A stretch of 64,000 nt of DNA from Odontocerum albicorne. Taxonomy: Eukaryota; Arthropoda; Insecta; Trichoptera; Odontoceridae. Position numbers and translations under genes: made by a program. Within the stretch, counting starts at the first letter, position 1, and every line of letters starts with the position of its first letter. This document shows, piece after piece, positions 22,787 to 34,062 of this stretch. The notes beneath the pieces were generated by a model. It had not been told where the DNA came from, did no database searches, and saw only the letters and a program-made list of their open reading frames with translations. Where the stretch lies: contig OX463859.1 in the NCBI GenBank assembly GCA_949825065.1, forward strand, positions 29,157,847 through 29,221,846, in the 5' to 3' direction.

Positions 22787-23104
22787 TGTTAAGGGCTTAA
22801 GATATCTGTATCGGACGTATGCGCCACCTAAAATATATAAATATTGTAGAGTTGATATCTGTACCTATTGTAATGAAATGTTTCTTATGCGTGGTCTTCG
22901 CAATAATCACTATAAATAATCGAGCAACCCATGCATGCAGAGAGCGCACGGTATACATGGTATCTAGCAAGTATCTAGTAAGCCGTGACGGCATATATAG
23001 GTGAATAAAGGGACTTACGATGAGCGATAGGCTGCACATAAGGAATGAAAAATGAAGAAAATAAATTCTGTTTCTGGAGCGTCTACTGTGTTTTATTTAC
23101 GACA
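22787..23104 (+). mobile_element. Possible solo LTR
   Basis: 318 bp starting TGTTAAGGGCTTAAG and ending TTTATTTACGACA, with AATAAA near the 3' part. It lies in the stretch of about 1.3 kb (21,880-23,180) that is absent from the equivalent place in unit 1. No clear target duplication and no retroviral genes are adjacent. Confidence 0.4.
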
Positions 23105-24368
23105 AACTTCTAACTGCTAAAGAGAAATCTCTTCACCCTGCTATTTTTCACCGGAATAGCATAAAGTGGACCGGAATCTTCGAGTACTAAGCGGCAGTCA
23201 TCCACGTATTTTACAGTCTTTGTATCGGTGCTGTATAATACCTAAAAACGCAGCATCTCTTCCATAATTTTAAATTTATTGTATTGCACCAATATTTTTT
23301 TTGTATACTGCACTTTCTGGCGGGAGTATTACCATAAGCATATCCCCATAGGATGGCCGCGCTAAATGCGATATTGACAAAAGAGCAACAACAGGCAATA
23401 ATAGATGAAGCAATATGTTTACCGCCCGGAGCATTTAAATAGAAGCAAAGCAAAGCTAGCCACTCGTAATGTTATATTAATCCCAACATTAAGTATGCAA
23501 GCCAAACTTGAACGTAGCAAAAAATTTATGAAAGTAAGATAGATGCGGTACGAATGAGAGTGTTTTGTAGAATGTATGGAAAAACAACGTTTGAAGGAGG
23601 AGGGTATGTGGACAAAAGAAAATAATACGCATTGATAGAAAGAGGCATTGCTCAAGATGAAGAAAGAAGCATTGGAATGGTTCTGCTACAAGAACAGAAT
23701 GAATGGTGAGAGAGTTACCAAAACTATCTATTCGATTAGTACAGAAGGTACAAGAAGTCTGGGAAGTTCTAAAAACCTTGTCCCTACCAAATGACAAATG
23801 ATATACGTGTTCCTGTAGTTCTCGCGTTTCCAAGTTGAAGTCTTTTTACGTAGAGGGTAAACTGGGACTCGGTCCAGTCTCGGAGACAGTTTCTCATCTT
23901 CCATTATTTCTTAATTATAAAGATCCTTTGATACGAGTATTTGGTTGCTATTTTCTGCTTTGTGCTACAGAATTTACTCTCCGGGCGACCTATTACTTGG
24001 GTCTCTTAGTGCCCCATTTTGATCGGCATTAATATGTTTGTATTTTCATGGAATCAATGAACACATTTTGCTTATTCTGAGATAAACCTGGAAAAGTTCG
24101 GACTCTCTATTGACTCAATTAGCAAAAAAAAAATATACACAATATTAAATAAAGGTAAAAGAAATAACTGTTCTGTGGAAACAACTAATCTCCATTACTG
24201 AGAAAGCTTTATATTCATTATCTAAATAGGTATTTTATTATCGTTATATAGTATTATTGAAAAATAATACTTTCGACAGCAATTCTAAGAATTCCTGATT
24301 AATCCTTATTTATATCCTAAATAATTGTATTCGATAATTATCTAGCAGGTACCATTATATAGAGAATA

Positions 24369-24924
24369 CATGTCCAAATCGTGGCTTGCGGGCCACAAGG
24401 GGCCCAATTTAAGATTTTGTGTGGCCCTTTCGAGGTTTCCAACTTTCTATACATTTCGCATTTTGTTATTGATAAAATAAAAAACAAATTTCGTGCGCAT
24501 TAATTATAATTATTTTCACATATTATTCTTGAAGATAAATTTCCAAAATTAAGGCAATGTGCATTATATATAACTGCAATTGGCACCACTATCGCTGCGA
24601 ATCATATTTTTTCAAATTAAAAATTATAAAATCGAAGTGTCGAAACAGGTTGACTGATGAAAACTTGACCAATCAACTGCTATGTGTGACGTCCAAATTA
24701 CCCGCCGATATTAAAAAAATATCAAATAATAAATAACAAATGTTTCATTAATTTTACAAAGTAACATAAGTAATAAAATATTTCGATTGTGAGTTGTATG
24801 TTTATTTTGAATGTAAAAAAAACGTTATATTATTATTAAGTTATAAAATATTTACATGTGTGGCCCATCAAATACTTGTAATGTTTAATTTGGCCCACCA
24901 AACGATTTCAGTTGAACACCCCTG
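24369..24924. mobile_element. hAT-like MITE (copy 3)
   Basis: Same insertion as at 2,090-2,644 and 11,184-11,739. Confidence 0.55.
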
Positions 24925-25957
24925 ATTTAGAGCCTTGAGAAAGTAAGGAATATAATTATTGTTCACGCTTCTTGAAGAATTATCTCCTTAAGTCCATTTG
25001 ACGGCAATTATTCCTGTTAACAGAACCTTTTGTTGGGTAGATTAAATATTACAATGATATAGACACAGCAGTACTAATCACTTAGGCTTATAGGAAAGAG
25101 CGCAAGACTTTCCTATCGCGAGACACATATTTCGCCTCTTCTTCATCCATTCACCTTCTCAAACAGCTCTAGCGATTTCTCACACGTTTTACATTTCCTT
25201 CAATCAAAATATACACATGATCCTACCATACTTCTCTTGGTCCTGTGTCCGTCCATATGGACGGAAATGTTAAAAGGATTAAATCTAAAATCCATATGTT
25301 CTTTGATGAATTGAAATATCAAATAAGCGTATCTCAATCCTTTTGTAAACAAAAATATCATCACCATCATCACCCTTTAAGTTTTAGGAAGATAATTGAG
25401 GAAACATAACACCTCGTCGTAGGGAATGATATAAATCGATGTCCTGTCTAGTTTTTGTATCTAATTTAATCCAATTATTTAATAAATCCTAACAATTTCA
25501 TTTTCTGTAAACGTTTTATCGTTAATTATCCTTGCGTTTAAGTATACTCATGGAACAGTGTTATAATAAATAAGGATCATTTTATAGCAATCTTCATATT
25601 ATTATATCATAATAATATTTCTAAATATTTATGTTTTTTTCAAAATAATCTATTAAAACGGTACAGTTATTTATCGTCCCGCCCCGACGGAATTTCCCAC
25701 AGGAGGCGTAACTTGCAGTGCCCGCCCAGTTCCTACCCCCACCCTTGTCACCCTTATTCCTGAAGAGTTAATATCTGTTCAGCTACAACTTCAGTGTGTT
25801 TTTGTCTTTCGACTAACAAGGTTGTGTTCTCTCGTGTTCCTTATTTTTACAATATTTTTTTCATTAATCTCAATTCGTACATTTGTATTTTAAATTGAGT
25901 CGACAAGTTTTAACTAAATTGAAATATTTACTTAAAAGTTTATTAAATAATATTAAA

Positions 25958-28634
25958 ATGTATCCTGAAAACCTCATTCCGTCTACCGAGCAGAGTAAGT
26001 CATTTTTAATTTTTAAACTTTCTATATATTTTTCATAATACATCCTCTCAATTAAGTGTTTGGTTATGTTTAATATTACCTATTATGAATTCCAACGTAT
26101 TTATGTTGTTCCTTTTTTCTACATTAAAAATCTTAAATGTTTTGAAGTGAACTCATAAATTACATTCCGTTACATTTTCACTAGAATATCCCTAAATACC
26201 CGCATATATCTGAATTTATGTGATGAGCTGAGATTCACTGGGTCTCATTTATAAACCACCTATTGAGAATGTATCTCATTGGATTCATTTCTTAACTGCT
26301 TTCACATTATATTGCCTCAATTATTCGAAGTTTTTCATCTTTCATGCATACTAGTGACTTGCGTGGCTTAGTTAAAATGATTCTTGTTTGGTATTTACTT
26401 TTTGGTTCCGTTAAATTGAAGTCACTCGTTAGAAAAATAACTATTTCCACTATCCAACCGAGTATCAGTTTTAACACTCGTAATAATTGCTATCATATCC
26501 TAAAATTTAATAAAGAAATTAATACCATTCTCTCAATTAAATATTGGGTTACGTTAAATATAATAATAAATTTCAAAATATTTATTGTGCTCCTTTCTGT
26601 ATTTATTCAATTTAAACTTGAATGTTTTCAGGGAAGCTCTCATTACTGGACATGTTGGCCGAGGTGGAATGCGACGAAGGATTAACCACTATTCGTGAGT
26701 TTTATTTTTAAATTGCTTTTTTTCGTTTTTTTTTTAATACATTTGACCAAAGTGAAAGGTGTCCCCTTAAGCCATCTAAAACTAGACGGAAAAAGTGCCT
26801 GTGTCGTTCGCGGAGAGTAGCACAGGGTTCGAACCGACGACGTTCCGCACGGAAGTCCAGTGCTTTACCGCGCGACCATGCACCTATTTCTCTTATATAA
26901 CATACATCTGGAACACAAAAAGTTGATTCTGTTGTATATTCATATTGATATCTTTAGAAACCCGCATTAATCTAATAGTCTGACCAAGATGGAAGGAAAG
27001 TTCTTCTCAAATGATTGTCTCTTTTGTTAATGAGTTTCAAATCATGATTTTTTTTCCATCGTACAGTTATCAATAAATTATGAAATTTTATTTCAGATAA
27101 ATCCTTGGAGAAGCTCCTGAGTGAGGACTTGGAGGACATAAAAGAAAACTTTACCGTCCCAAAAGAGGAGTCCAATGATCTGTCCAGGAAACTGGATATT
27201 CAGGAGAAATATCAGGTAAGTTCATTTCAGATATTGTTCACACATTTGCAGGGGATCTGTCATCAAAATATTCTCGATTCTTCGCCCTTTGATTTCTTAC
27301 GGTTGAAGCTGCTACGCTATTCCGGTACTCTTCCACGCGAGTCTGACCTGAGCCACCTGAGGAATGTTCTCCCTTACCAGGCGAGGACTGTCTCCACATA
27401 GCTAGTCTGACCTGAGGAATAGTTTTAGAATTTATGTAAATTTTACGAAAATCAGAACTATTCGTAATCCATGGCATATCAATAAAAAAAAAGATCACTT
27501 CTATGGTTGAAATATGAGTCGGCAGGAATTCAAAATACGAGTTGGTAGGAATCAAACTTATTATATTTTGCAAATTATGTTCCTCGTAATCTTTCCAGAT
27601 TTCGTACATAATATAGGTATTTTTATTATCTTAACAGATGTTTTGGAAAAGCAATATCAGTTTGACATTCAAGGAAGTCAACCAAGTACGAGTATGTTTG
27701 AACCAACTCAGGTCTTTTATTTCGTTTTGTACTATTAAATAAAACTGTCAATAGAAACACATATAGTATGACACATTTTTAATATTAATTATTAACTTAA
27801 CTTTTTAAACTAAGTCAAATGGAGTTTAACAAAGTCAGTGGCTGAACAATAAAAAAAATAATAATATTTAAATACTTAACAATAATTTGACTCCGCAGAA
27901 TACTGTATGAGAGTTGAATGTTGCACAGGTACTGAAGGCTGGAATACTGTATATAAGAATATTAGTGATAAAGCTACGCTAGCATTATTTTTATAATCAT
28001 TTTCCATTTCAATTTATTTTTACTTTTCAGAGATGCCACTTTTGCTTGAAGAACAATGAGACGTTCCGTGTATACAGCAGCCACCGTCTCAGAGATAAGG
28101 CTGGAATCCTGCAGTGCCCCATTCTGAGGAAGTACGTATGTCCCATCTGCGGAGCCACAGGGGCCAGTGCCCACACCAAGAATTACTGCCCCCGAAATAG
28201 GACACCAGGTAAATAACGCTTTCATATCATGAGTTGCACAGCTGCCCATGAAGATAATCTATCATATACCTAAACTATGTGAAGTCCATTTATGGAGTTA
28301 GGGATGGATTTTCTTAATTCGTAAGATTTTGCAGTCTCTCAACTGTTGGCAGTCTCCTAGTACACATTCCTCATTGAAAAGTTAGCAACAATAGTTTCAT
28401 GCATACCATCACTCCATGCCTCTTTTGATTTAGGCAGAAATAATTGATTTCCAAACCTTTCCATTCATACTAACATAGTAAATCTCACAGTTACATTTTT
28501 TTCGTTGCAACGTACAGGTTTAATAAATATGTTTTGTTTAGCAAGGACCATTTCTACAATAATTCTGTTTTGTTCCAGGTTTCACGCTGAGGATAACCAT
28601 TAACAGAAGAGCGACCGGTGGAAAGAAACACTGA
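25958..28634 (+). CDS. nos: Nanos-like germline RNA-binding repressor, copy 3
   Basis: Exons: 25,958-25,994; 26,632-26,694; 27,097-27,215 (exon 3) or 27,638-27,711 (exon 4); 28,031-28,208; 28,579-28,634 (TGA). It encodes the full double CCHC zinc finger with the same spacing as copy 1. Exon 2 matches copy 1 exactly in protein (RKLSLLDMLAEVECDEG), while the start (MYPENL) and VYSSH match copy 2; the copy is thus a mosaic of features found in the other two. The C-terminus is [18 protein letters not shown]. It faces the long minus-strand gene tail to tail, with a LINE between them. No disabling change is seen. Role from family knowledge: germline mRNA repression with Pumilio. Confidence 0.86.
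26738..26890 (-). mobile_element. tRNA-derived SINE in nanos intron 2 (copy 3)
   Basis: Counterpart of 4,800-4,948, nearly identical, with a B-box-like GGTTCGAACC at about 26,826-26,835. Confidence 0.68.
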
Positions 28635-29750
28635 GAAATCAGGAGTATTGTGTATTCAATAATTAATGGAGTTTTGTGATTGTACTGTGTTATCGAAGTG
28701 TTTTTACTATCTAAAAATTGTAAATATATGTATATATTTTGATTAATTGTAAATAGAAATAATTTTTGAAATATTTTTTAATGCATGACTCATTTTGTCT
28801 TAAATTTTCATGATTGTAGAAAAAAACGATTGTTAAATATTTGTAACCTCTATTTAATAGTTGATTTTCACGTGGGATTTTGTATTGGATTCCCAGTATT
28901 ATTTTATCACATTGATTATTAAAAATTAGTTTATATTAAACTGAAACAATTTTCTTGTATGTTTATGTCTTATGAATTACATTAAAGCCAGTGTTGGAAA
29001 TAGCATGCTCCAAATACTGTATTTTATTTTTAGTTATATTGCGCCGATCTATCAGCATGTTTTTGTTTTACAACAGCGCTTATTCATCGGCGGCACATTT
29101 TAATATGCAATTATTATTTTATTTATAACTGTCATAAAATGTCAAAAAACAGTTAAACCCTTTTCTCGGTTAACTAGGCACTTGAAATCTAGTGTTCTTT
29201 TTGTTAACTATTTAATAAACAGTTTCAAGACTATTCACATTTAGTTTTTATTTCATGTATCATAGATATGTATAAGAGTAGTGTCATGGAAAAGACCATG
29301 TTTTTCACTTGTGATTTATTTCGTAAGTGTAGGTTTATAAATTTATTTTTAAATATTTATATGCATATTTTTTTTTCAAGGAAATGATATGTGGGTAGTT
29401 AAATATAACATGTATATGTTACATTAAAAGGGTTAATGTTAAAACAATTAAAGTTAGCTTTAACAATACTGACTGAAGTATTTAATACTTTCAACTTGAA
29501 TTTAGTTTCAACTTGAAGTATATTTTTAATTTGTTGACAAATATATTTTTATAAATACACACTTTATTAAAATGAAAAAATATGTTTTACTTTTTGTACC
29601 TTTTATCGAAGGCTTTATTTTAAGTTGGGCTTTGATAACATGCTGAGAGCAATATGGGCAAGGCGCAGACCAACCATTTATCTTCAGACTTAAAATTAGA
29701 GACGCGCATACACAGTAGGACCCTCATATTCTCCACACACCCTCATAATC

Positions 29751-32700
29751 GCTGTTTCTTGGCTTTGTGTTTCTGAGCTTGTTTTTTTTCGTTGATTTAG
29801 TTTATTTTGTGTTTTTTTTTTTTTTTGAACAAATATTTAATGTCATCGCCCCCCTTATCTCCCGATGATTCCACGACTCTACCTACTTCGCATACCCTTC
29901 TATCTACTCCATCACCCTTTCCTGAATTCCTATCTACATTGGACACGTCATCTTCAGACTCTTCAGATTTCGCTGATACAAACCCGCCATTACTTTTGAA
30001 TAATCATCTTCGCTCTGCTTTCTCTACAGCTAACAATGACTTTCACGCATGGCATATAAATGCTCAAAGCATACCCACCCATTATTCTGAGCTGCTCACC
30101 TCATTTCATGACCAGCCTGTCTATGCCCTGCTGGTTAGCGAATCCTGGATGAAACCATCACTATCAAACTCACTTTTTTCTCTTCCAGGATTCCATCTAG
30201 TTCGGCGAGACAGGGTGGGGAGAATGGGAGGAGGAGTCTGCATATATTCGAGGAATAATATAAATGGTTCTATCATCTGTCAATCCCAAGCTCCTTACTC
30301 TGGAGGCCCAGAGTATTTATTTATATCCCTTCATTACAACTTCATTAAATATCTCATCGGAGTAATATACTGTCCTCCTAATAATTATTATTTTGACGAG
30401 CTAGAAAAACTTCTTGAAAATCATACTCCTAATTTCAATACCACTCTCATAATGGGAGATTTCAATACGTGCCTTAAAAAAATGACGGCCGATCTGATAA
30501 ACTCCTGAGAATCGTACAGTCAATGAATCTCTCAATAATGCCCCTAAACTATACACATGTAACAAGAAATTCCCAAAGCCTTCTAGATTTAATTATTACC
30601 TCAAATCCCTCTGCAGTTCGAACTCATGGACAAATTGATGCTCCAGGCTTCTCGCATCATGATTTGATATACATTTCACTGATCAACCACGCTCCGAAAC
30701 TCTCAAAAGAGAGAAAATTCCTGAGAAGCTTTGGACGCGTTGATAGGGACGCCTTATTTTCCGACGCAAGCGAAGTTGACTGGGCGGCCATCGAACGATT
30801 GGATAATATAGATAGTAAAATAAATCTATTCAACACGTTTTTACTAGAGCTCTGCGACAAACACGCTCCACTTAAACTTACTCACTTAAAGTATAGACCT
30901 GCCCCATGGCTGACTGACGACATTAAAAAAAACATGGCTAGACGTGACAAAGCGAAAAAAAACTTCAAATCTAATCCCAATGATCAACTATGGGAGATTT
31001 TTCGACGACTTCGCAATAAATGTACACAATTATGTCGGAATGCAAAAAGAAAACACTATTTTGACACCCTTCAAAACTGTCAGCCTGCAAAAAGGTGGAA
31101 AATCCTGAACTCGATGGGTGTCAAATCCTCGGACACCTCAGGTAACTTCACATTAGATGTTAATAATCTTAACAGACATTTTGCAGCACCATCACTCAGT
31201 TAAGACATTAACACAAAGGAGAACACTCTTCGAAAAATTCATGTAATTCCTCGATCCAATGTTCCTGAGCTCCACTTTTCGGAGGTTGATATAGGTGAGG
31301 TTCGTCGTATTCTTTTGACTATATCCTCAAAAGCGATGGGTGACGACAATATTTCGATTGTATTCATCTCCTTCATTATCGATGCTATTCTTCCTATCAT
31401 AACACATATTATAAATTTTTCTTTGTCTACTAGCAGCTTTCCTAGTGTATGGAAGAGGGCTCTAATTATTCCGATCCCGAAAGTTGACTCACCCACGTCA
31501 TATAAAGATTTTAGGGCCATATCTATTCTGCCTACATTATCCAAAGTTATTGAAAAAATTGTTCATATACAAATTGACTCCCAATTTGAATTGTTTAGTC
31601 CATTGCAGTCAGGATTTCGTCCGGGACATAGTGCCTCTACCGCACTGGTCAAGATCACGGATGACGTGAGACGTTGAATGAGCTTTCAGCGGCTGACATT
31701 GTTATGTCTACTGGATTTTAGCAATGCATTCAATACTGTAGACTTTGATCTGCTTATGGCTCGAATGCATTCATTACGATTCTCTGAATCGGTCATTTTC
31801 TGGTTTTCGAGCTATTTAAAGGGAAGACAACAATCCTGTAAATACCAAGAGCGTATATCTGAATGGACTGATCTCTCTGCAGGCGTCCCCCAAGGTGGAA
31901 TTCTCTCTCCAATCCTTTTTTCTATATTCATCAACCCAATAACATCGTCTCTTAAATGTTCTTATCATCTGTATGCGGATGACCTGCAGATATATATATT
32001 CATTTTGATCCAAATTTCTTTCACGCGGCTCCAAACAATTTAAATGCAGACCTTCAATCGATCTCGGAGTGGACTGGGGAGCATGGCTTACTCATATATC
32101 CTAAGAAGTCTCAAGGGATCCTCATTGGCAGCCCTCAGCTTCTCAGTAAATTCAACACTGACTTACTTCCTCCAATATTACTTGATGACTCTATCATACC
32201 ATTACATAAAACTGTTAAAAACCTAGGAGTGCTAATAGATAACACTCTCTCATGGCGAGATCAAATAAATGAGGTAAGCCGAAGGATCTTCTTCAGCCTT
32301 CATTCCCTTAAAGTGTTGCAAAGATTACTACCAACTAAAACCAAAATTTTACTCGTACAATCTCTGCTCTTTCCGATTCTGAACTATGCGGACGTATGTT
32401 ACTTGGATGTTACAGAGGAACAGCTGGACAAATTACAGCGTCTTCAAAATGTGTGTCTAAAGTACGCTCATATAACTTCATACCAGAGGGCATTGAACTG
32501 GTTGAATGTTAGAAATATACGCCAAATTCACATACTGTCTCTATTGTATAATATCCTTAACTGTCCCGCCGCACCCTCGTATCTAGCCGAAAATTTTCAG
32601 CGTCTTTCCAATCATGGATTAGCGCTACGCTCAAACAGATATTGTTTATTGGCCTTTTCAGTTTACCGCTCCTCTTTCTTTACGTCGTCCTTTACTCTCC

Positions 32701-33117
32701 ATGCAGTGAGACTCTGGAATCAGTTACAAATCAATATAAGACTCGCTCCGTCCTTGGCATGCTTTAAGAAGCGACTGAAAAAAACTCTTAATTTCTAGTC
32801 AGTAAAATAACGTGTTTCATTCCTGATTTTTCTTTTCCTTTCCTCTCCACCATCCCTTCCTTTCCTTTTGATTGATGATATCTCACTTTATATGAAAAAT
32901 ATTGTTTGGGTGATTGTCCGTCTTTGTTCGTTGGGGTTCGCGGCCATGTTCTCACGTATATGTTTATGGATTTCGTGGGGATGGATAGTCATTTGAATGA
33001 TTTATGCGACCACGTAACTTGCTTCATTTACTTTTGTCTGGTTGGTTGGAAGAGATTGCCACCTGGCAATAAGCCCGCCAGATTGTTTTGCAATAAAAGT
33101 GTTAAATAAATAAATAA
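29751..33117 (+). mobile_element. Jockey-like LINE, 3'-complete (unit 3)
   Basis: Longest copy of the LINE. The endonuclease begins at the start at 29,840. The reverse transcriptase tail reads to 32,798 (final frame 32,229-32,798). A 3' UTR follows and ends in AATAAAAGTG and a TAAA-type tail at about 33,092-33,117. The 3' UTR holds the motif GGAAGAGATTGCCACCTGGC, also seen in SINE tails in this window. Confidence 0.88.
29840..32798 (+). pseudogene. LINE endonuclease/reverse transcriptase, broken (unit 3)
   Basis: Shares with the unit 1 copy the A7 frameshift after MGDFN (about 30,476-30,482) and the TGA at 31,675-31,677. It adds its own TAA at 31,201-31,203 and a 2-nt expansion in a TA run after YADDLQ (about 31,985-31,997). 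Its C-terminal 189-codon stretch (32,229-32,798) is intact, unlike unit 1. The element is not autonomous. Confidence 0.85.
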
Positions 33118-33299
33118 AATATGCTAATGCCATCTATATGTAATATTACGAAACGTTTAAAACGCGGTTCATAGTGAGAAATGGATTGTCGATATTTTTT
33201 AAAAGTTTTCTCCACTGACCACTAGAGAACAAAACTTCAATAAATCAAAAATTTATTTCTTTATTAATACAAATAAAATTACAGGATTAAAGTAAAAAA

Positions 33300-34062
33300 T
33301 ATATAATGCCTAAAAGTCAAAAATGAGAGACACTTCTTTTCTTTATTTTACAATTCTTAACTACTTTATTGACAAATAAAACAGACATTTTTTCTTTTAA
33401 TTTAACCAAAAAATTTTTCACAATTTTTTATTTGTGAAAAAAGTTTTTTTTTATTGTACATTTTTGCATCTTTGTTTCTTGTTCTTTTTCTTCCTCACTT
33501 TTCTTTTAGGGGGCCTATAATTTCAAGCCCCTAAGGCCGAGGCCACACCAAAGTGCTTCGTTAGGTGCTAAGCTAGGTTTTACGTGACTCATATACTAGG
33601 TGACTTCATGCCTGGTCACACTAAAGTGCTACGCACAAATTCATTTGACAGTTGGGAACGGTTGAATCAACACACGATGTCACTCTCAAAACTAACCAAT
33701 TTCATTACAACATCTTTATTTACTTTCTGTGCAGCTTCATTCCAAAGTGATTTTATTACAGGTACATTTTTCTATAATTTGCTCGATGGGTTCCATAAAG
33801 GCTCCCTTTTATACACAGCTGTCATTAAAACTTCCGCCATCTTGTAAATTAACCAACATGTCTGTTCGCTAGAAGATTCACTCGATGACTAATCGTCATG
33901 CAACGTGGTGCGAAGCGTGCAGTGTGGCCACTGCGATAGTATGCGGTACGTTGGTTCGCTAGGATATGTCGCCTAACTCGCAGCATAGCTCTAAGCATCA
34001 AGCGAGGCTCCTACCTGTGTGGCCGAGGACTTAGGAGTTGACATCTTCGGTATACAGTAATT
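33300..34062 (-). other. 3' flank and UTR region of the long gene
   Basis: No further coding sequence on either strand. Homology with 20,198-20,430 shows that the part to about 33,300 belonged to the gene's 3' end or flank before the duplication. The inverted copy lacks the MITE at 33,535-34,030. Confidence 0.5.
33535..34030. mobile_element. MITE with GGCCACAC ends, inserted behind the long gene
   Basis: About 496 bp; the ends GGCCGAGGCCACACC and GTGTGGCCGAGGAC share inverted GGCCACAC cores. A relative lies at 39,319-39,838. The duplicated flank at about 20,215-20,225 (CTCTAAGGGGC) continues straight across this point and so gives the empty site. Confidence 0.65.

Larger units (their letters stand above)
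23702..29750 (+). repeat. Tandem nanos unit, copy 3
   Basis: Third copy of the unit. Homology with unit 1 continues further left (to about 23,181) and right (through the LINE). No other gene lies in 23,181-25,957. Confidence 0.9.
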
